NCBI RefSeq assembly: GCF_000513295.1
Contig: NC_023065.1
Location: 62,001-126,000 of the forward strand
Source of the DNA: Magnetospirillum gryphiswaldense MSR-1 v2
GTDB lineage: Bacteria > Pseudomonadota > Alphaproteobacteria > Rhodospirillales > Magnetospirillaceae
Direction of reading: 5' to 3'
Length of the DNA: 64,000 nt
The notes under the pieces were generated by a model that searched no databases, was not told where the DNA came from, and saw only the letters and a program-made list of their open reading frames with translations. The position numbers were made by a program, and so were the translations under genes. How positions within the stretch are numbered: position 1 is the stretch's first letter; the number at the start of each line of letters is the position of its first letter. Shown here piece after piece: positions 27,384 through 34,881 of the stretch.

Positions 27384-27706
27384 ATCAGGCGGTTTTATTT
27401 TTATTGATGGGTGTGTGCTCGGCGTAAGAGCTGCATCACTGCTTATACGCGTGGGGAGTTCATTTCAGGCGGACAAAATTTAAAACCACAGAGACACAGA
27501 GAGGTTTCCTGGGATCGGGCGCACCGGCCTTACCACGGGAAAGTCATCTCCGTGCCTCTGTGGTTTTTCTATCCCGGATGTTTAGTCCCGGCATTGGATG
27601 GATCGGATCGAGATTGAGACGCTTTGGTTCGGTTGTTCAGATTTTGCCGATGTATTCCAAGGCGTCCAGCATGCTGATGTCGTCCCGCTCGGCGAGGGTC
27701 GCTACA
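27309..27706. other. Gene-free stretch upstream of flgD
   Basis: These 398 bases hold no convincing gene. They include the flgD inverted repeat, an AT-rich part near 27390-27410, and an imperfect inverted repeat at 27482-27567. The region separates the hook operon from the DUF1275 gene. A flgD promoter should be here, but I could not identify one clearly. Confidence 0.6.
27482..27567. repeat. Imperfect inverted repeat, REP-like
   Basis: AAAACCACAGAGACACAGAG at 27482-27501 pairs with 27548-27567 except for two positions. Both ends resemble the ACCACAGAG-type extragenic repeat seen scattered in various bacterial genomes. A T-run follows on the plus strand. It may be a mobile short palindromic element or a terminator. 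Confidence 0.5.
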
Positions 27707-28558
27707 TCAGTAAGACGGCGGGTCATCGCTTGCTTTCTGTGGTAACGAATCCGGTTCACCAGGGCTGCCGGCTTCCCGTCGCCGGGTTCGGAACCTGCTA
27801 AGGGTCAGCCGGCTACGCACCCGGATATCGTCAGCCAGGGGAACGCTCACCAACAAGACCAGAAACAGGGCCAATGGCAGGGTGGAAGCATAGCCGATGT
27901 GCTTAAAACCCAGAGCCCCGAGCAGACCGCCAACGGTGAAGGAGGCCAACAGCGAGCCCATTAGCCGGATTTTCCGCCAATTGGCGCGGACCGGCTTGTA
28001 GCGTTCGGTTTCGGTCGATGAGTTGATGTAAACAATCTTGCCGATCTCGATGCCGATATCGGTAATGATGCCCGTCATGTGGGTGGTCCGGATTTCCGCA
28101 TGGGAAATCTTGGTGATGATTGCGTTCTGTAGCCCCATTATGAAACACAGAAGCATCACCGTAATCGGCACGCCCAATCCAGTCTGACGCCCATCCAGGT
28201 AGCCGCCCATCAACCCGAAACACAGTAGAAGCAGAGCTTCCCACAACAATGGATAGGCGAACTCGCTCTGGGTGCGATGATGTCGCCCCCAGTTAATCAG
28301 AATCGCCGAGTAGGCGGAACCGGCGACGAATGATACCAGGGCGGCCCCCCCAATAATCGCCAAGCCAAGGTTGTTGATGGCTAAATTGTCCGCCATTCCT
28401 GACAAAATGCCGGTCATATGCGAGGTGTATTGATTGACCGCCAGAAATCCACCTGCGTTGGTGGCACCGGCAACGAAGGCGAGGACCCTTCCAAGGTGCC
28501 GGTTGGCTTGAGCCGACCGGTGTTTGCCGGTCAGGCGACGCAAATAGAAAATTGGCAT
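27707..28558 (-). CDS. DUF1275 (YoaK-family) membrane protein
   Basis: A 283-residue inner-membrane protein with about six hydrophobic segments. The family signature is the paired motif: GATNAGGFLAVNQYTSHMTGILSG near the N-terminus and MGLQNAIITKISHAEIRTTHMTGIITD in the middle. The function of DUF1275 proteins is not established; a transporter role is often assumed. GC content and codon use are visibly lower than in its neighbours, and it splits two flagellar gene blocks, so it may have been acquired. The start is not backed by a strong ribosome site. Confidence 0.82.
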   Translation of the reverse strand: MPIFYLRRLTGKHRSAQANRHLGRVLAFVAGATNAGGFLAVNQYTSHMTGILSGMADNLAINNLGLAIIGGAALVSFVAGSAYSAILINWGRHHRTQSEFAYPLLWEALLLLCFGLMGGYLDGRQTGLGVPITVMLLCFIMGLQNAIITKISHAEIRTTHMTGIITDIGIEIGKIVYINSSTETERYKPVRANWRKIRLMGSLLASFTVGGLLGALGFKHIGYASTLPLALFLVLLVSVPLADDIRVRSRLTLSRFRTRRREAGSPGEPDSLPQKASDDPPSY

Positions 28559-28693
28559 TGTCGGTCCGCTACCGGATTCGGCTATTTAATAGGCCGCATC
28601 GGTCAGGCTAATCGACCACACAAGCGCCGTCCCAACGCTTTTGTTGCGACACAGCAATGTCATTGACGGCCATAGCTGCGACCTTCTAAGGAT

Positions 28694-28769
28694 GCCTCAA
28701 TGGTATGATCGTACCCAAATCCGTATTTTGGGCGGACGGTGTATCCGCAGGGGTTGATTCCATTGAGGC
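28694..28769. repeat. Short inverted repeat in the gap before the DUF1275 gene
   Basis: GCCTCAATGG (28694-28703) and its exact complement CCATTGAGGC (28760-28769) enclose 56 bases. A smaller palindrome, AGCCCATTGGGCT, follows at 28780-28792. Neither has a T-run. No gene lies in the 241-base gap. These may be remnants of a small insertion. Confidence 0.35.
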
Positions 28770-28799
28770 CCCATACCCAAGCCCATTGGGCTATTTGTC

Positions 28800-29051
28800 T
28801 TAACCCTTGGGCTTATCCGCCCCTGACGCGGCGACGATGCGGTCGGCCAGGCCGGCGGGGGCCTTGGGCTGGCTGTCGCGCAGGGAAACGTCCAGGGCCA
28901 GGGCTTCGGCCAGCAGGGTGGCGGCTTCGGGGGAGGTGCCCAGCAGGGCTTCGGCGTCGGTACGCCGCTGTTGCGGCCAGCGGGCCAAATCGGGGCCCCA
29001 TTGGTCAAGCAAATCGGCGAACACGCCGATGGAAAGGCTGGTCTTGCTCAT
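28800..29051 (-). CDS. Small hypothetical protein
   Basis: An 83-residue protein with no signal peptide or membrane segment. The stretch LLDQWGPDLARWPQQRRTDAEALLGTSPEAATLLAEALALD is a pattern I have seen at the start of short alphaproteobacterial proteins and of some anti-sigma-like proteins, but I cannot name a family. It follows fliS by 90 bases on the same strand and may be read through from the filament genes. Function unknown. Confidence 0.6.
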   Translation of the reverse strand: MSKTSLSIGVFADLLDQWGPDLARWPQQRRTDAEALLGTSPEAATLLAEALALDVSLRDSQPKAPAGLADRIVAASGADKPKG

Positions 29052-29141
29052 GTCGCCTCGGTTTCTTCGATGGCGTTACGGAAATGCCGTCCTTTGGACA
29101 GCCACATAAGCTTATACGATTCAGACCGCTGGCAACAAGGT

Positions 29142-29522
29142 CTAGACGGGCATACCGGCGATCTCGGCCCAGGCGTTGCGCAGGGTCCGAAGACCTTCGC
29201 CGATGCGCCGGCACGCGGTTTCGGCGTCCTTGCGGCCAACGGTGGCCAGCAGGGCGCGCATGCTGACGCGATAGGTTTCCGCCAGATTGGCGGCGACCTT
29301 GCCGCCCGCTTGCAAATCCAAGGCGGCCAGCAGGCCGCGCAGGATTTCGATGGCGCGGCTGACTTCCTGATATTGCCGGGTGTAGTCGCCTTGGGCTGCG
29401 GCGATGCCAGCGTTGTGGATGCGTACCAGGATGCCGTCGTACAGCAGCACCACCGCTTGCAGGGGCGGCGTGGTCATGACGGCGGTCTGATAGGCGGCGA
29501 TGGCGTGCTTGGAAAGGTTCAT
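29142..29522 (-). CDS. fliS: Flagellin export chaperone
   Basis: A 126-residue FliS, which holds flagellin unfolded in the cytoplasm for export. The start AIAAYQTAVMTTPPLQAVVLLYDGILVRI matches the family pattern in which a Tyr and LLYDG are conserved, and the whole protein is helical. The ATG at 29522 lies one base after the fliD stop; a longer frame runs back through fliD and is not real. Confidence 0.88.
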   Translation of the reverse strand: MNLSKHAIAAYQTAVMTTPPLQAVVLLYDGILVRIHNAGIAAAQGDYTRQYQEVSRAIEILRGLLAALDLQAGGKVAANLAETYRVSMRALLATVGRKDAETACRRIGEGLRTLRNAWAEIAGMPV

Positions 29523-29523
29523 G

Positions 29524-31185
29524 TCAGTTATCCTCGCTGTTGGTGAGAGCCTCCAGCAGATCCAGGACCGATTGCGCCTCGGCCAGCTTGGCCTCGATGC
29601 GGGCGTACTTGTCCAACAGATAGCTGCGATAGGTCTCGGCATTGGCTTCGATGGTGGTGATGCGGTCTTCCAGGTCGGTGTTGCTGTCTTCCAACGTGGT
29701 GATCTGTTCGGCCAACTGGCCGTCATATTCGTCGGCCACCTCCTCGACCGCCTGCCACATGCGGTCGGCGATGCCCTGGCTGACGGCGACGTCGATGGAT
29801 TGGCTGGCGCTGCCGGTGAAGACGAAGGTCAGGCCTTCATAGATGCTGCCCTCGGCGCCGATGATGCGCGACCCCGACACGGTGAACAGTGAGGTGTCGC
29901 CGCCCACCGAAACGGCGCTGATGGCGCCGTCGGTCACGGTGATATCCAAGGTGAAATCGGCGCTTTCCGGCCCGTCGCCATGGCGCAGCAGGGAAAGATT
30001 GCCGCTGGAGGTTGCGGCCTGGAAGCTGAACAGGCTTTGGATGGTGTCCAGATCGTTGAGCAGGGCGTCGTCCAGGGCGTCTTCATCGATTTCCAGATAG
30101 TTCTGTTCGTCGAAGCTCAGTCCCAGGCTGGCCAGCGAGGCTTCATCGATGGCGGCGGTCAGCGCCTCCTGCAATTGGGTGGAAACGGTGCGCAGGATGG
30201 AATCGCCGAACAACACCGCGCTTTCATCGGCGCTGCCGTCGCTGGCGGTGGTCTGGTTGAGCAAGACGAAGTCGCGCAGCGCGTTATAGGTCTCGACCAG
30301 GCTTTCCACCTGTTCCTTGATGTCGGACAGCGAATTGTCGACCTCAAGCGTCAGGGTGTTGCTGCTTTCCGCCTTGTAGAGCGTCAGGGTGATGCCGTCG
30401 ATGGCGTCGTCGATTTCGTTGTCGTCGCGTTCGATGGTGACGCCGTCGATCTTGACCCGGGCCGGTTGGGCGGCTTGCAGGATGTCGGCCTTGTCGCCGT
30501 TTTCGTCGATCAGTCCCAGATCCTGCAATACCGTGCCGCTGGTATCGGCCAGGGTGATCTCGGCATTGGTCTGGCTGGCAGTCAGCACCATCATGTATTC
30601 GTCGTCGGATACCTTGATCACCGAGGCCTTGACCCCGGTATTGGTGGTTTCGGTATTGATGGTGTCGACGATGTCGTCCAGCGACATGTCGGCGGTGACG
30701 GTGAAGGCGGTGCCGCCGAGGGTGAAGTCGCCCGCCATATTGGCGGCATCGCTGCGGCAGCTTTGGCTGGAGCCGCCCAGGCGCTCGGCCTTGGCCACCT
30801 GGATGATTTCGATTTCGTGGCTGCCCAGTTCGGTACCGTCCTCGACCGTCACCGACAGCAAGGTGTCGGCTGAGGTGCTGGTCCCCGAGGTCAGATAGCC
30901 GGTGCGGTTGAGGAAGACATCGTCTTCCTGGCCCGACGATGACGGGTCGGCGCGCAAGGCCTGCAGGCTGTCTTGCATGGCCAGCAGCAGGGTCTGCATT
31001 TCCTCATAGGCGGCGATCTTGGTTTCGTTGGCGGTGACCTTGGTTTCCAAGGTATCGGCGCGGGCCAGCTTGGCCGAGACGGCGGCTTCGACCAGGGCAT
31101 CGGTGTCGAATTCGTTGCGGTTCTGCGAATAGCTGACCGACGACGTGGCGGTGGTCGTGGTGCTCGAACTGACGGAAGTGGTCAT
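29524..31185 (-). CDS. fliD: Flagellar filament cap protein
   Basis: A 553-residue FliD (HAP2), which caps the filament and guides flagellin polymerisation. The N-terminal region FDTDALVEAAVSAKLARADTLETKVTANETKIAAYEEMQ is the family signature. The C-terminal region ITTLEDSNTDLEDRITTIEANAETYRSYLLDKYARIEAKLAEAQSVLDLL is the coiled end. It lies between fliC and fliS, as is common. Confidence 0.92.
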   Translation of the reverse strand: MTTSVSSSTTTTATSSVSYSQNRNEFDTDALVEAAVSAKLARADTLETKVTANETKIAAYEEMQTLLLAMQDSLQALRADPSSSGQEDDVFLNRTGYLTSGTSTSADTLLSVTVEDGTELGSHEIEIIQVAKAERLGGSSQSCRSDAANMAGDFTLGGTAFTVTADMSLDDIVDTINTETTNTGVKASVIKVSDDEYMMVLTASQTNAEITLADTSGTVLQDLGLIDENGDKADILQAAQPARVKIDGVTIERDDNEIDDAIDGITLTLYKAESSNTLTLEVDNSLSDIKEQVESLVETYNALRDFVLLNQTTASDGSADESAVLFGDSILRTVSTQLQEALTAAIDEASLASLGLSFDEQNYLEIDEDALDDALLNDLDTIQSLFSFQAATSSGNLSLLRHGDGPESADFTLDITVTDGAISAVSVGGDTSLFTVSGSRIIGAEGSIYEGLTFVFTGSASQSIDVAVSQGIADRMWQAVEEVADEYDGQLAEQITTLEDSNTDLEDRITTIEANAETYRSYLLDKYARIEAKLAEAQSVLDLLEALTNSEDN

Positions 31186-31253
31186 GGCAACGACCTCGTT
31201 ATAAAAGTCGCCCGTGACGGGCGGCTCAAACGCCGCTCGGGCTTAGGGAAAGG

Positions 31254-31281
31254 GGGGCGGGATCGGTGAAAATCCCGCCCC
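31254..31281. terminator. GC-rich hairpin between fliC and fliD
   Basis: GGGGCGGGAT (31254-31263) pairs perfectly with ATCCCGCCCC (31272-31281) over an 8-base loop. On the minus strand a short CCTTTCCC tail follows, so it is a weak intrinsic terminator after fliC. Together with the next hairpin it may reduce read-through into fliD. Confidence 0.45.
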
Positions 31282-31288
31282 TCCGGCC

Positions 31289-31322
31289 TAAACCGGCTTG
31301 GGGGCATGGGAAGCCGGTTTAG
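31289..31322. terminator. Hairpin at the fliC stop codon
   Basis: CTAAACCGGCTT and its exact complement AAGCCGGTTTAG form a 12-base stem around an 11-base loop (31289-31322; the arms share the fliC stop codon). There is no T-run. It may protect the 3' end of the abundant fliC mRNA or contribute to termination. Confidence 0.5.
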
Positions 31323-32536
31323 CTTTTGAGCAGGCTCAACAGGTTTTGCGGCATCTGGTTGGCCTGGGACAGGGCGGCGATGGCCGCCTGGGTCTTGACG
31401 TCGGCCGAAGACAGGGTCGACTTTTCCGCCGCCACGTCGGCGTCCATGATCGCCGATTGCGCCGATTGCAGGTTTTCCGAGGTGGTGTCGATGGTTTCGG
31501 AACGGAACTCGAAGCGCGACATGGTCGCACCCACTTCGGCGCGGGCCTGGATCACCGCGTCGATGGCGCTATCCAGCGCGGTCAGGGCGGTTTGGGCGTT
31601 GGCCTGGGTGCTGACCGAACTGCTGGCCAGGCCCAGTGCCGTGGTCCCGACATTGTCGATGGACAGGTTGATGGTGTCGGTGGACGAGGTGCCGACCATG
31701 AAGTCGACGCCCGTCTTGGAACCGCCGACGATGGTGGAGCCGTCGGCGGCCAACATGCCCAGACCTTCCAGGGCGGTGCCGGTGGTGTCGTCCATGGCGG
31801 TGATGGTGGTGCCGTCGATTCCGGTCAGGACCAGCCGTTTGCGGCCGTCATTGTCGGTCTCGATGGTGGCGGTGACGTTGGCGGCTTCCGGTGTGGTGGT
31901 GTCGCCGGCATTGATCGAGGCGGCGACATCTTCCAAGGACACCGAACCGGCGGTGCCGTCGTAGTCATCCGCGATGGTGTAATCGACGAAATTGCCGTCC
32001 GAGGTGGTGATGCGGAAGACGTCCGCAGCAGCGACGGTGGTGATGTCGGCGTACTGGGAATCGGTCATCCAGTTGGACGAGACGGTGGCATTGGTCGAGG
32101 CCGAGGCGTACTGACCGGTGCCGTCCAACAGCGACACGCCGTTATAGCGGGTCGATTCGGCGATACCGTCGACTTCGTCCAGCAATTCCTGGTATTCGGC
32201 GTCGATATAGGTGCGTTCGCTGTCGGTGACCGAGCCGGAATCCGACTGGGTGGCCAGTGACTTCATGCGCTGCAGGATGTCGGAGATACGGGCTAGGCCG
32301 CCATCGGCGGTTTGCAGGATGGCGGTGGCTTGGCTGGCATTGGTGGCCGCCTGGCTCAACACGGTGACGTCGGACTGGATGCGGGTGCCGATGGCCAGAC
32401 CGGCGGCATCGTCGGACGCCTTGGTGATGCGCGAGCCCGAAGCCAGCTTGGACAGGCTGGAGGATTGCGCTTCGGAATTCAGGTTCAGGTAGCGCAGCGC
32501 CGAATTGGCGGCGGTGTTGGTGGCGATGACGGCCAT
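31319..32536 (-). CDS. fliC: Flagellin
   Basis: A 405-residue flagellin. The N-terminal D0/D1 helices are classical (NTAANSALRYLNLNSEAQSSSLSKLASGSRITKASDDAAGLAIGTRI), as is the C-terminal end (RAEVGATMSRFEFRSETIDTTSENLQSAQSAIMDADVAAEKSTLSSADVKTQAAIAALSQANQMPQNLLSLL). The Ser/Thr-rich middle is variable and could be glycosylated by products of the pseB region near 63 kb. The ATG has AAGGAGACA upstream. Confidence 0.95.
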   Translation of the reverse strand: MAVIATNTAANSALRYLNLNSEAQSSSLSKLASGSRITKASDDAAGLAIGTRIQSDVTVLSQAATNASQATAILQTADGGLARISDILQRMKSLATQSDSGSVTDSERTYIDAEYQELLDEVDGIAESTRYNGVSLLDGTGQYASASTNATVSSNWMTDSQYADITTVAAADVFRITTSDGNFVDYTIADDYDGTAGSVSLEDVAASINAGDTTTPEAANVTATIETDNDGRKRLVLTGIDGTTITAMDDTTGTALEGLGMLAADGSTIVGGSKTGVDFMVGTSSTDTINLSIDNVGTTALGLASSSVSTQANAQTALTALDSAIDAVIQARAEVGATMSRFEFRSETIDTTSENLQSAQSAIMDADVAAEKSTLSSADVKTQAAIAALSQANQMPQNLLSLLKS

Positions 32537-32564
32537 GATACTGTCTCCTTCTGATCCAACATAC

Positions 32565-32583
32565 GACCCGGTTTACCGGGGTC
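32565..32583 (-). promoter_or_regulatory. Hairpin in the fliC leader
   Basis: GACCCGG and CCGGGGTC face each other around TTTA, leaving a 7-pair stem with one bulge, about 28 bases before the fliC start. It may stabilise the leader of a strongly expressed mRNA. No clear sigma-28 or sigma-54 promoter is visible next to it. Confidence 0.35.
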
Positions 32584-32627
32584 TCTTGGATGAAACGGGC
32601 CAGCCGGCCCGGTCAGGCGGAGAATCT

Positions 32628-33239
32628 TTATTCGGCCAAGGCCTGGAGGCAGTCGTGTTCCGACCGGCGCAGACGATCGCGCAGCGTTTGCCGGCCCCGC
32701 TTCAGCAGGCTTTCCACCGCGCTGACGGTGGTGTCCAGAATCTCGGCGATCTCGGCGTTGCCCAAATCGTCGAAATAGGACAGGGTCAGGGCCAGACGCT
32801 GCTGGTCGGGCAGCTTGCCCATGGCCTGTTCCAGCCGCCCGAACACCTGGGTGCGGTGGATGCGGGTGACCGAATCGGTTTCGTCGTCCATGGGTTCGGG
32901 AACGTCGTCCAGGCACTCGGTCGCCGGGCGGCGGCGCAGATCGATGCAGCGGTTGACCACCACCCGATAGAGCCAAGTGGAAAACTTGGCCTTGCCGTCC
33001 TGCCAGGATTGGCGGTGGGTCCACACCTTGACCAGACATTCCTGCGCCACGTCCTCGGCATCGGCCACATTGCCCAAGACCCGGAGCGCGATGGCATAAG
33101 CGCGGTCCACGTGGCGTTCCACCAACAGCCGATAGGCCGCCGCGTCGTCGTCCTTCATCCGCGCCAGCAAGGTTTCGTCATCCAGGCCGGCCAAGGCGGC
33201 GGCGGAACTGGCGGAAGTGGTCAGGCGCTGGATCATCAT
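32628..33239 (-). CDS. ECF-family RNA polymerase sigma factor
   Basis: A 203-residue extracytoplasmic-function sigma factor. Region 2 includes YAIALRVLGNVADAEDVAQECLVKVWTHRQSW and FSTWLYRVVVNRCIDLRRR. Region 4 includes LPDQQRLALTLSYFDDLGNAEIAEILDTTVSAVESLLKRGRQTLRDRL. It has no anti-sigma gene beside it. It lies 91 bases before fliC on the same strand and downstream of another ECF locus. A motif shared with that locus lies 39 bases upstream, suggesting common control or cross-regulation. Confidence 0.88.
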   Translation of the reverse strand: MMIQRLTTSASSAAALAGLDDETLLARMKDDDAAAYRLLVERHVDRAYAIALRVLGNVADAEDVAQECLVKVWTHRQSWQDGKAKFSTWLYRVVVNRCIDLRRRPATECLDDVPEPMDDETDSVTRIHRTQVFGRLEQAMGKLPDQQRLALTLSYFDDLGNAEIAEILDTTVSAVESLLKRGRQTLRDRLRRSEHDCLQALAE

Positions 33240-33277
33240 GGTCTGAATCCCGGCATGGAAATGGGCATCGTTACTGA

Positions 33278-33315
33278 GTTACACGCCGTCCAATGCTAAT
33301 CCAGGCGCAGAAAAA
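33278..33315 (-). promoter_or_regulatory. Bipartite motif upstream of the first ECF sigma gene
   Basis: On the minus strand TTTTTCTGCGC is followed, 19 bases later, by CGTGTAAC. The same arrangement (TGCGC, 19-20 bases, CGTGTAA) appears twice more at 34.7-34.85 kb. It lies 38 bases before the start codon, a suitable place for a promoter. Confidence 0.45.
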
Positions 33316-33358
33316 TCAAGATAATTCAAATGGTTAGTCGGCAAGTTCTGCCGGGCTT

Positions 33359-33375
33359 TAGGCAATAATTGCCTA
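33359..33375. repeat. 17-base palindrome at the end of the metal-sensor gene
   Basis: TAGGCAATAATTGCCTA is a perfect palindrome around a single central base and includes the stop codon of the sensor gene. No T-run follows on either strand, so it is more likely a protein site or a 3'-end hairpin than a terminator. Confidence 0.4.
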
Positions 33376-33804
33376 GTCTGGCTGTTTGGGCGGCGGCGGC
33401 CCCAGGCGCGACAAGGCCTGACGACCGGCGGTAGACATCTGTGGAATAGCTTGAATCAGGGCCTTGCCGATGCGGTCGCCGGCCTGTTCGCGCCGGCTGG
33501 ACAAATCGGTGACCGCCTGACGGAAGGCCTCGGCGTCGAAAGGCTCGGCTTGCATCAGCATGCCGATGCGCCGGTGCTGCTCTGACTGGTCGCGGTCGAC
33601 ATCAAGCAGGCCCTGGTCACCGGCGGCCTGACGCAGGATGCGGGCGTCGGCGGCGGGTAGGGTGGCGGCCATCTTCTCGACGATGTCGCCGGGTTTGGGT
33701 GGGCCGGGTGGCGGTGGGCGATCGACCACCAGCACGCCGGCCAAAAAGCCGTTGGCCAGCAGCGACGCGGTCAGGATCCACGGGCGGAGACGGCGAAAAT
33801 CCAT
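33373..33804 (-). CDS. Periplasmic heavy-metal-sensor-like protein
   Basis: A 143-residue protein with one N-terminal membrane helix or signal anchor (about residues 9-27), then a Pro-rich linker and a helical periplasmic domain (PAADARILRQAAGDQGLLDVDRDQSEQHRRIGMLMQ ... AFRQAVTDLSSRREQAGDRIGKALIQAIPQMSTAGRQALSRL). This is the pattern of the Metal_resist/CnrX/ZraP-type family. It follows the anti-sigma gene by two bases in a sigma, anti-sigma, sensor operon. No cluster of His or Cys ligands is obvious, so metal binding is uncertain. Confidence 0.7.
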   Translation of the reverse strand: MDFRRLRPWILTASLLANGFLAGVLVVDRPPPPGPPKPGDIVEKMAATLPAADARILRQAAGDQGLLDVDRDQSEQHRRIGMLMQAEPFDAEAFRQAVTDLSSRREQAGDRIGKALIQAIPQMSTAGRQALSRLGPPPPKQPD

Positions 33805-33806
33805 GA

Positions 33807-34127
33807 TCACAATCCCACCGGCGACAGGGGCTGGGCATAGGCGTAAAGGTCCAGGGGCGTGGTCACCGCCTGGGCCTGACCCAAGCCGGACAGCCCCGCC
33901 GCCAGACCTAGGGCCAGGCCCAGGACCAGCGACACAGCATAGCGCGGCAGGGCGCGCCAGGATCTGGCTGGCAGCAAATGCAGCCACCAGGGGGGCGGCG
34001 GTTCGGCGGCGATGCGGGTCAGCACGGTGCGGCTGATGCGGGCGACGCTTTGCGGGTCGATCTGCCGCGCCGGGTCGTGGCGCTTCAGCAAGGCGTCCAG
34101 ATCGTCGTGGAAACGGTCGGTGGTCAT
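33807..34127 (-). CDS. Small membrane anti-sigma factor candidate
   Basis: A 106-residue protein with a cytoplasmic N-terminal part of about 60 residues, one membrane helix (about residues 63-86) and a short periplasmic tail. The N-terminal part (DDLDALLKRHDPARQIDPQSVARISRTVLTRI) could bind the sigma factor. It overlaps the sigma gene by ATGA and precedes the periplasmic sensor by two bases. The role follows from position and topology, as in CnrY, not from a recognised domain. Confidence 0.7.
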   Translation of the reverse strand: MTTDRFHDDLDALLKRHDPARQIDPQSVARISRTVLTRIAAEPPPPWWLHLLPARSWRALPRYAVSLVLGLALGLAAGLSGLGQAQAVTTPLDLYAYAQPLSPVGL

Positions 34128-34702
34128 AGCAAATCTCCCGATGCGGCGAATCCTTGCCGCGACAGATAATCCCGCAAGCCGCGGCGCCCCCGCACCAGCA
34201 GCGATTCCAGCGCCGAAACACTGATTCCCAGGGTTTCGGCGGCCTGGGCATTGGTGGTCTCGCCCAGATGACACAGCGCGATGGCGGCGCGCTGGCGCTC
34301 GGGCAGGTGGTTCAGGGCCTGGGACACCAGCTTTTGCATCTGTCCCTGGGCCAATCGCTCCAGGCCGTCGGGGCCGGGATCGGGCGGTTCGTCGATGTCG
34401 TCCATGGCCACAATCGGCTTGCGCCGTTTGCGGTCGGTGCACAGATTGATCACCACCCGGTAAAGCCAGGTGGTGAAGCGGGCGCCGCCGTCGCCATCCC
34501 AGTCGGGGGCCTTGCGCCATACCCGCAAAAAGGCTTCCTGCGCCACCTCCTCGGCATCGTCGGCATTGCCCAGCATGCGCATGGCCAGGGCCAGGGCGAA
34601 CGGGGTGTGACGCTCCATCAAGGCGGCAAAGGCCCAGCGGTCGCCCTGGGCCGTGGCCTGCAACAAATCCTGGTCCGAGGGCGGGGCGGTCATTTCATTC
34701 AT
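34124..34702 (-). CDS. ECF-family sigma factor of a sensor operon
   Basis: A 192-residue ECF sigma factor with region 2 (ALAMRMLGNADDAEEVAQEAFLRVWRKAPDW, FTTWLYRVVINLCTDRKRR) and region 4 (LPERQRAAIALCHLGETTNAQAAETLGISVSALESLLVRGRRGLRDYL). It is a paralogue of the sigma factor at 32.6-33.2 kb. Start choice is between ATGs at 34702 and 34693; both lie close to a CGTGTAAG motif, so the mRNA could be leaderless. It leads the three-gene sigma, anti-sigma, sensor operon. Confidence 0.88.
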   Translation of the reverse strand: MNEMTAPPSDQDLLQATAQGDRWAFAALMERHTPFALALAMRMLGNADDAEEVAQEAFLRVWRKAPDWDGDGGARFTTWLYRVVINLCTDRKRRKPIVAMDDIDEPPDPGPDGLERLAQGQMQKLVSQALNHLPERQRAAIALCHLGETTNAQAAETLGISVSALESLLVRGRRGLRDYLSRQGFAASGDLL

Positions 34703-34708
34703 ATGCCG

Positions 34709-34745
34709 CTTACACGGGCCAAGCGTCCTCGGCCCTGCGCAAAAA
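34709..34745 (-). promoter_or_regulatory. Bipartite motif upstream of the second ECF sigma gene
   Basis: On the minus strand CTTTTTGCGC is followed 20 bases after TGCGC by CGTGTAAG. It ends only six bases before the ATG at 34702. This is the second copy of the motif found before the other sigma gene, and it suggests autoregulation. Confidence 0.45.
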
Positions 34746-34813
34746 GTCACGGCCTTGGTGCGCTTTTATCCGGGGCGGTCAAGGGGGGCGGTGTGGGATA
34801 TGATCGCGCCCCC

Positions 34814-34851
34814 TTTCCTGCGCACGGAAATCGACGGGCGGTGCGTGTAAC
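34814..34851 (+). promoter_or_regulatory. Bipartite motif upstream of the divergent small gene
   Basis: TTTCCTGCGC is followed 20 bases after TGCGC by CGTGTAAC, the third copy of the motif, facing the gene that starts at 34882. It lies about 70 bases from the divergent sigma-gene copy, so both directions of this intergenic region carry it. Confidence 0.45.
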
Positions 34852-34881
34852 TTCGATCAGTCCTGGTCCAGGTCGTTTTTC

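Noticed and set aside
29140-29147. A fifth GTCTAGAC palindrome
   Set aside because: It is formed by the last codons and stop of fliS inside a flagellar gene block, not in front of any gene, so it is probably chance.
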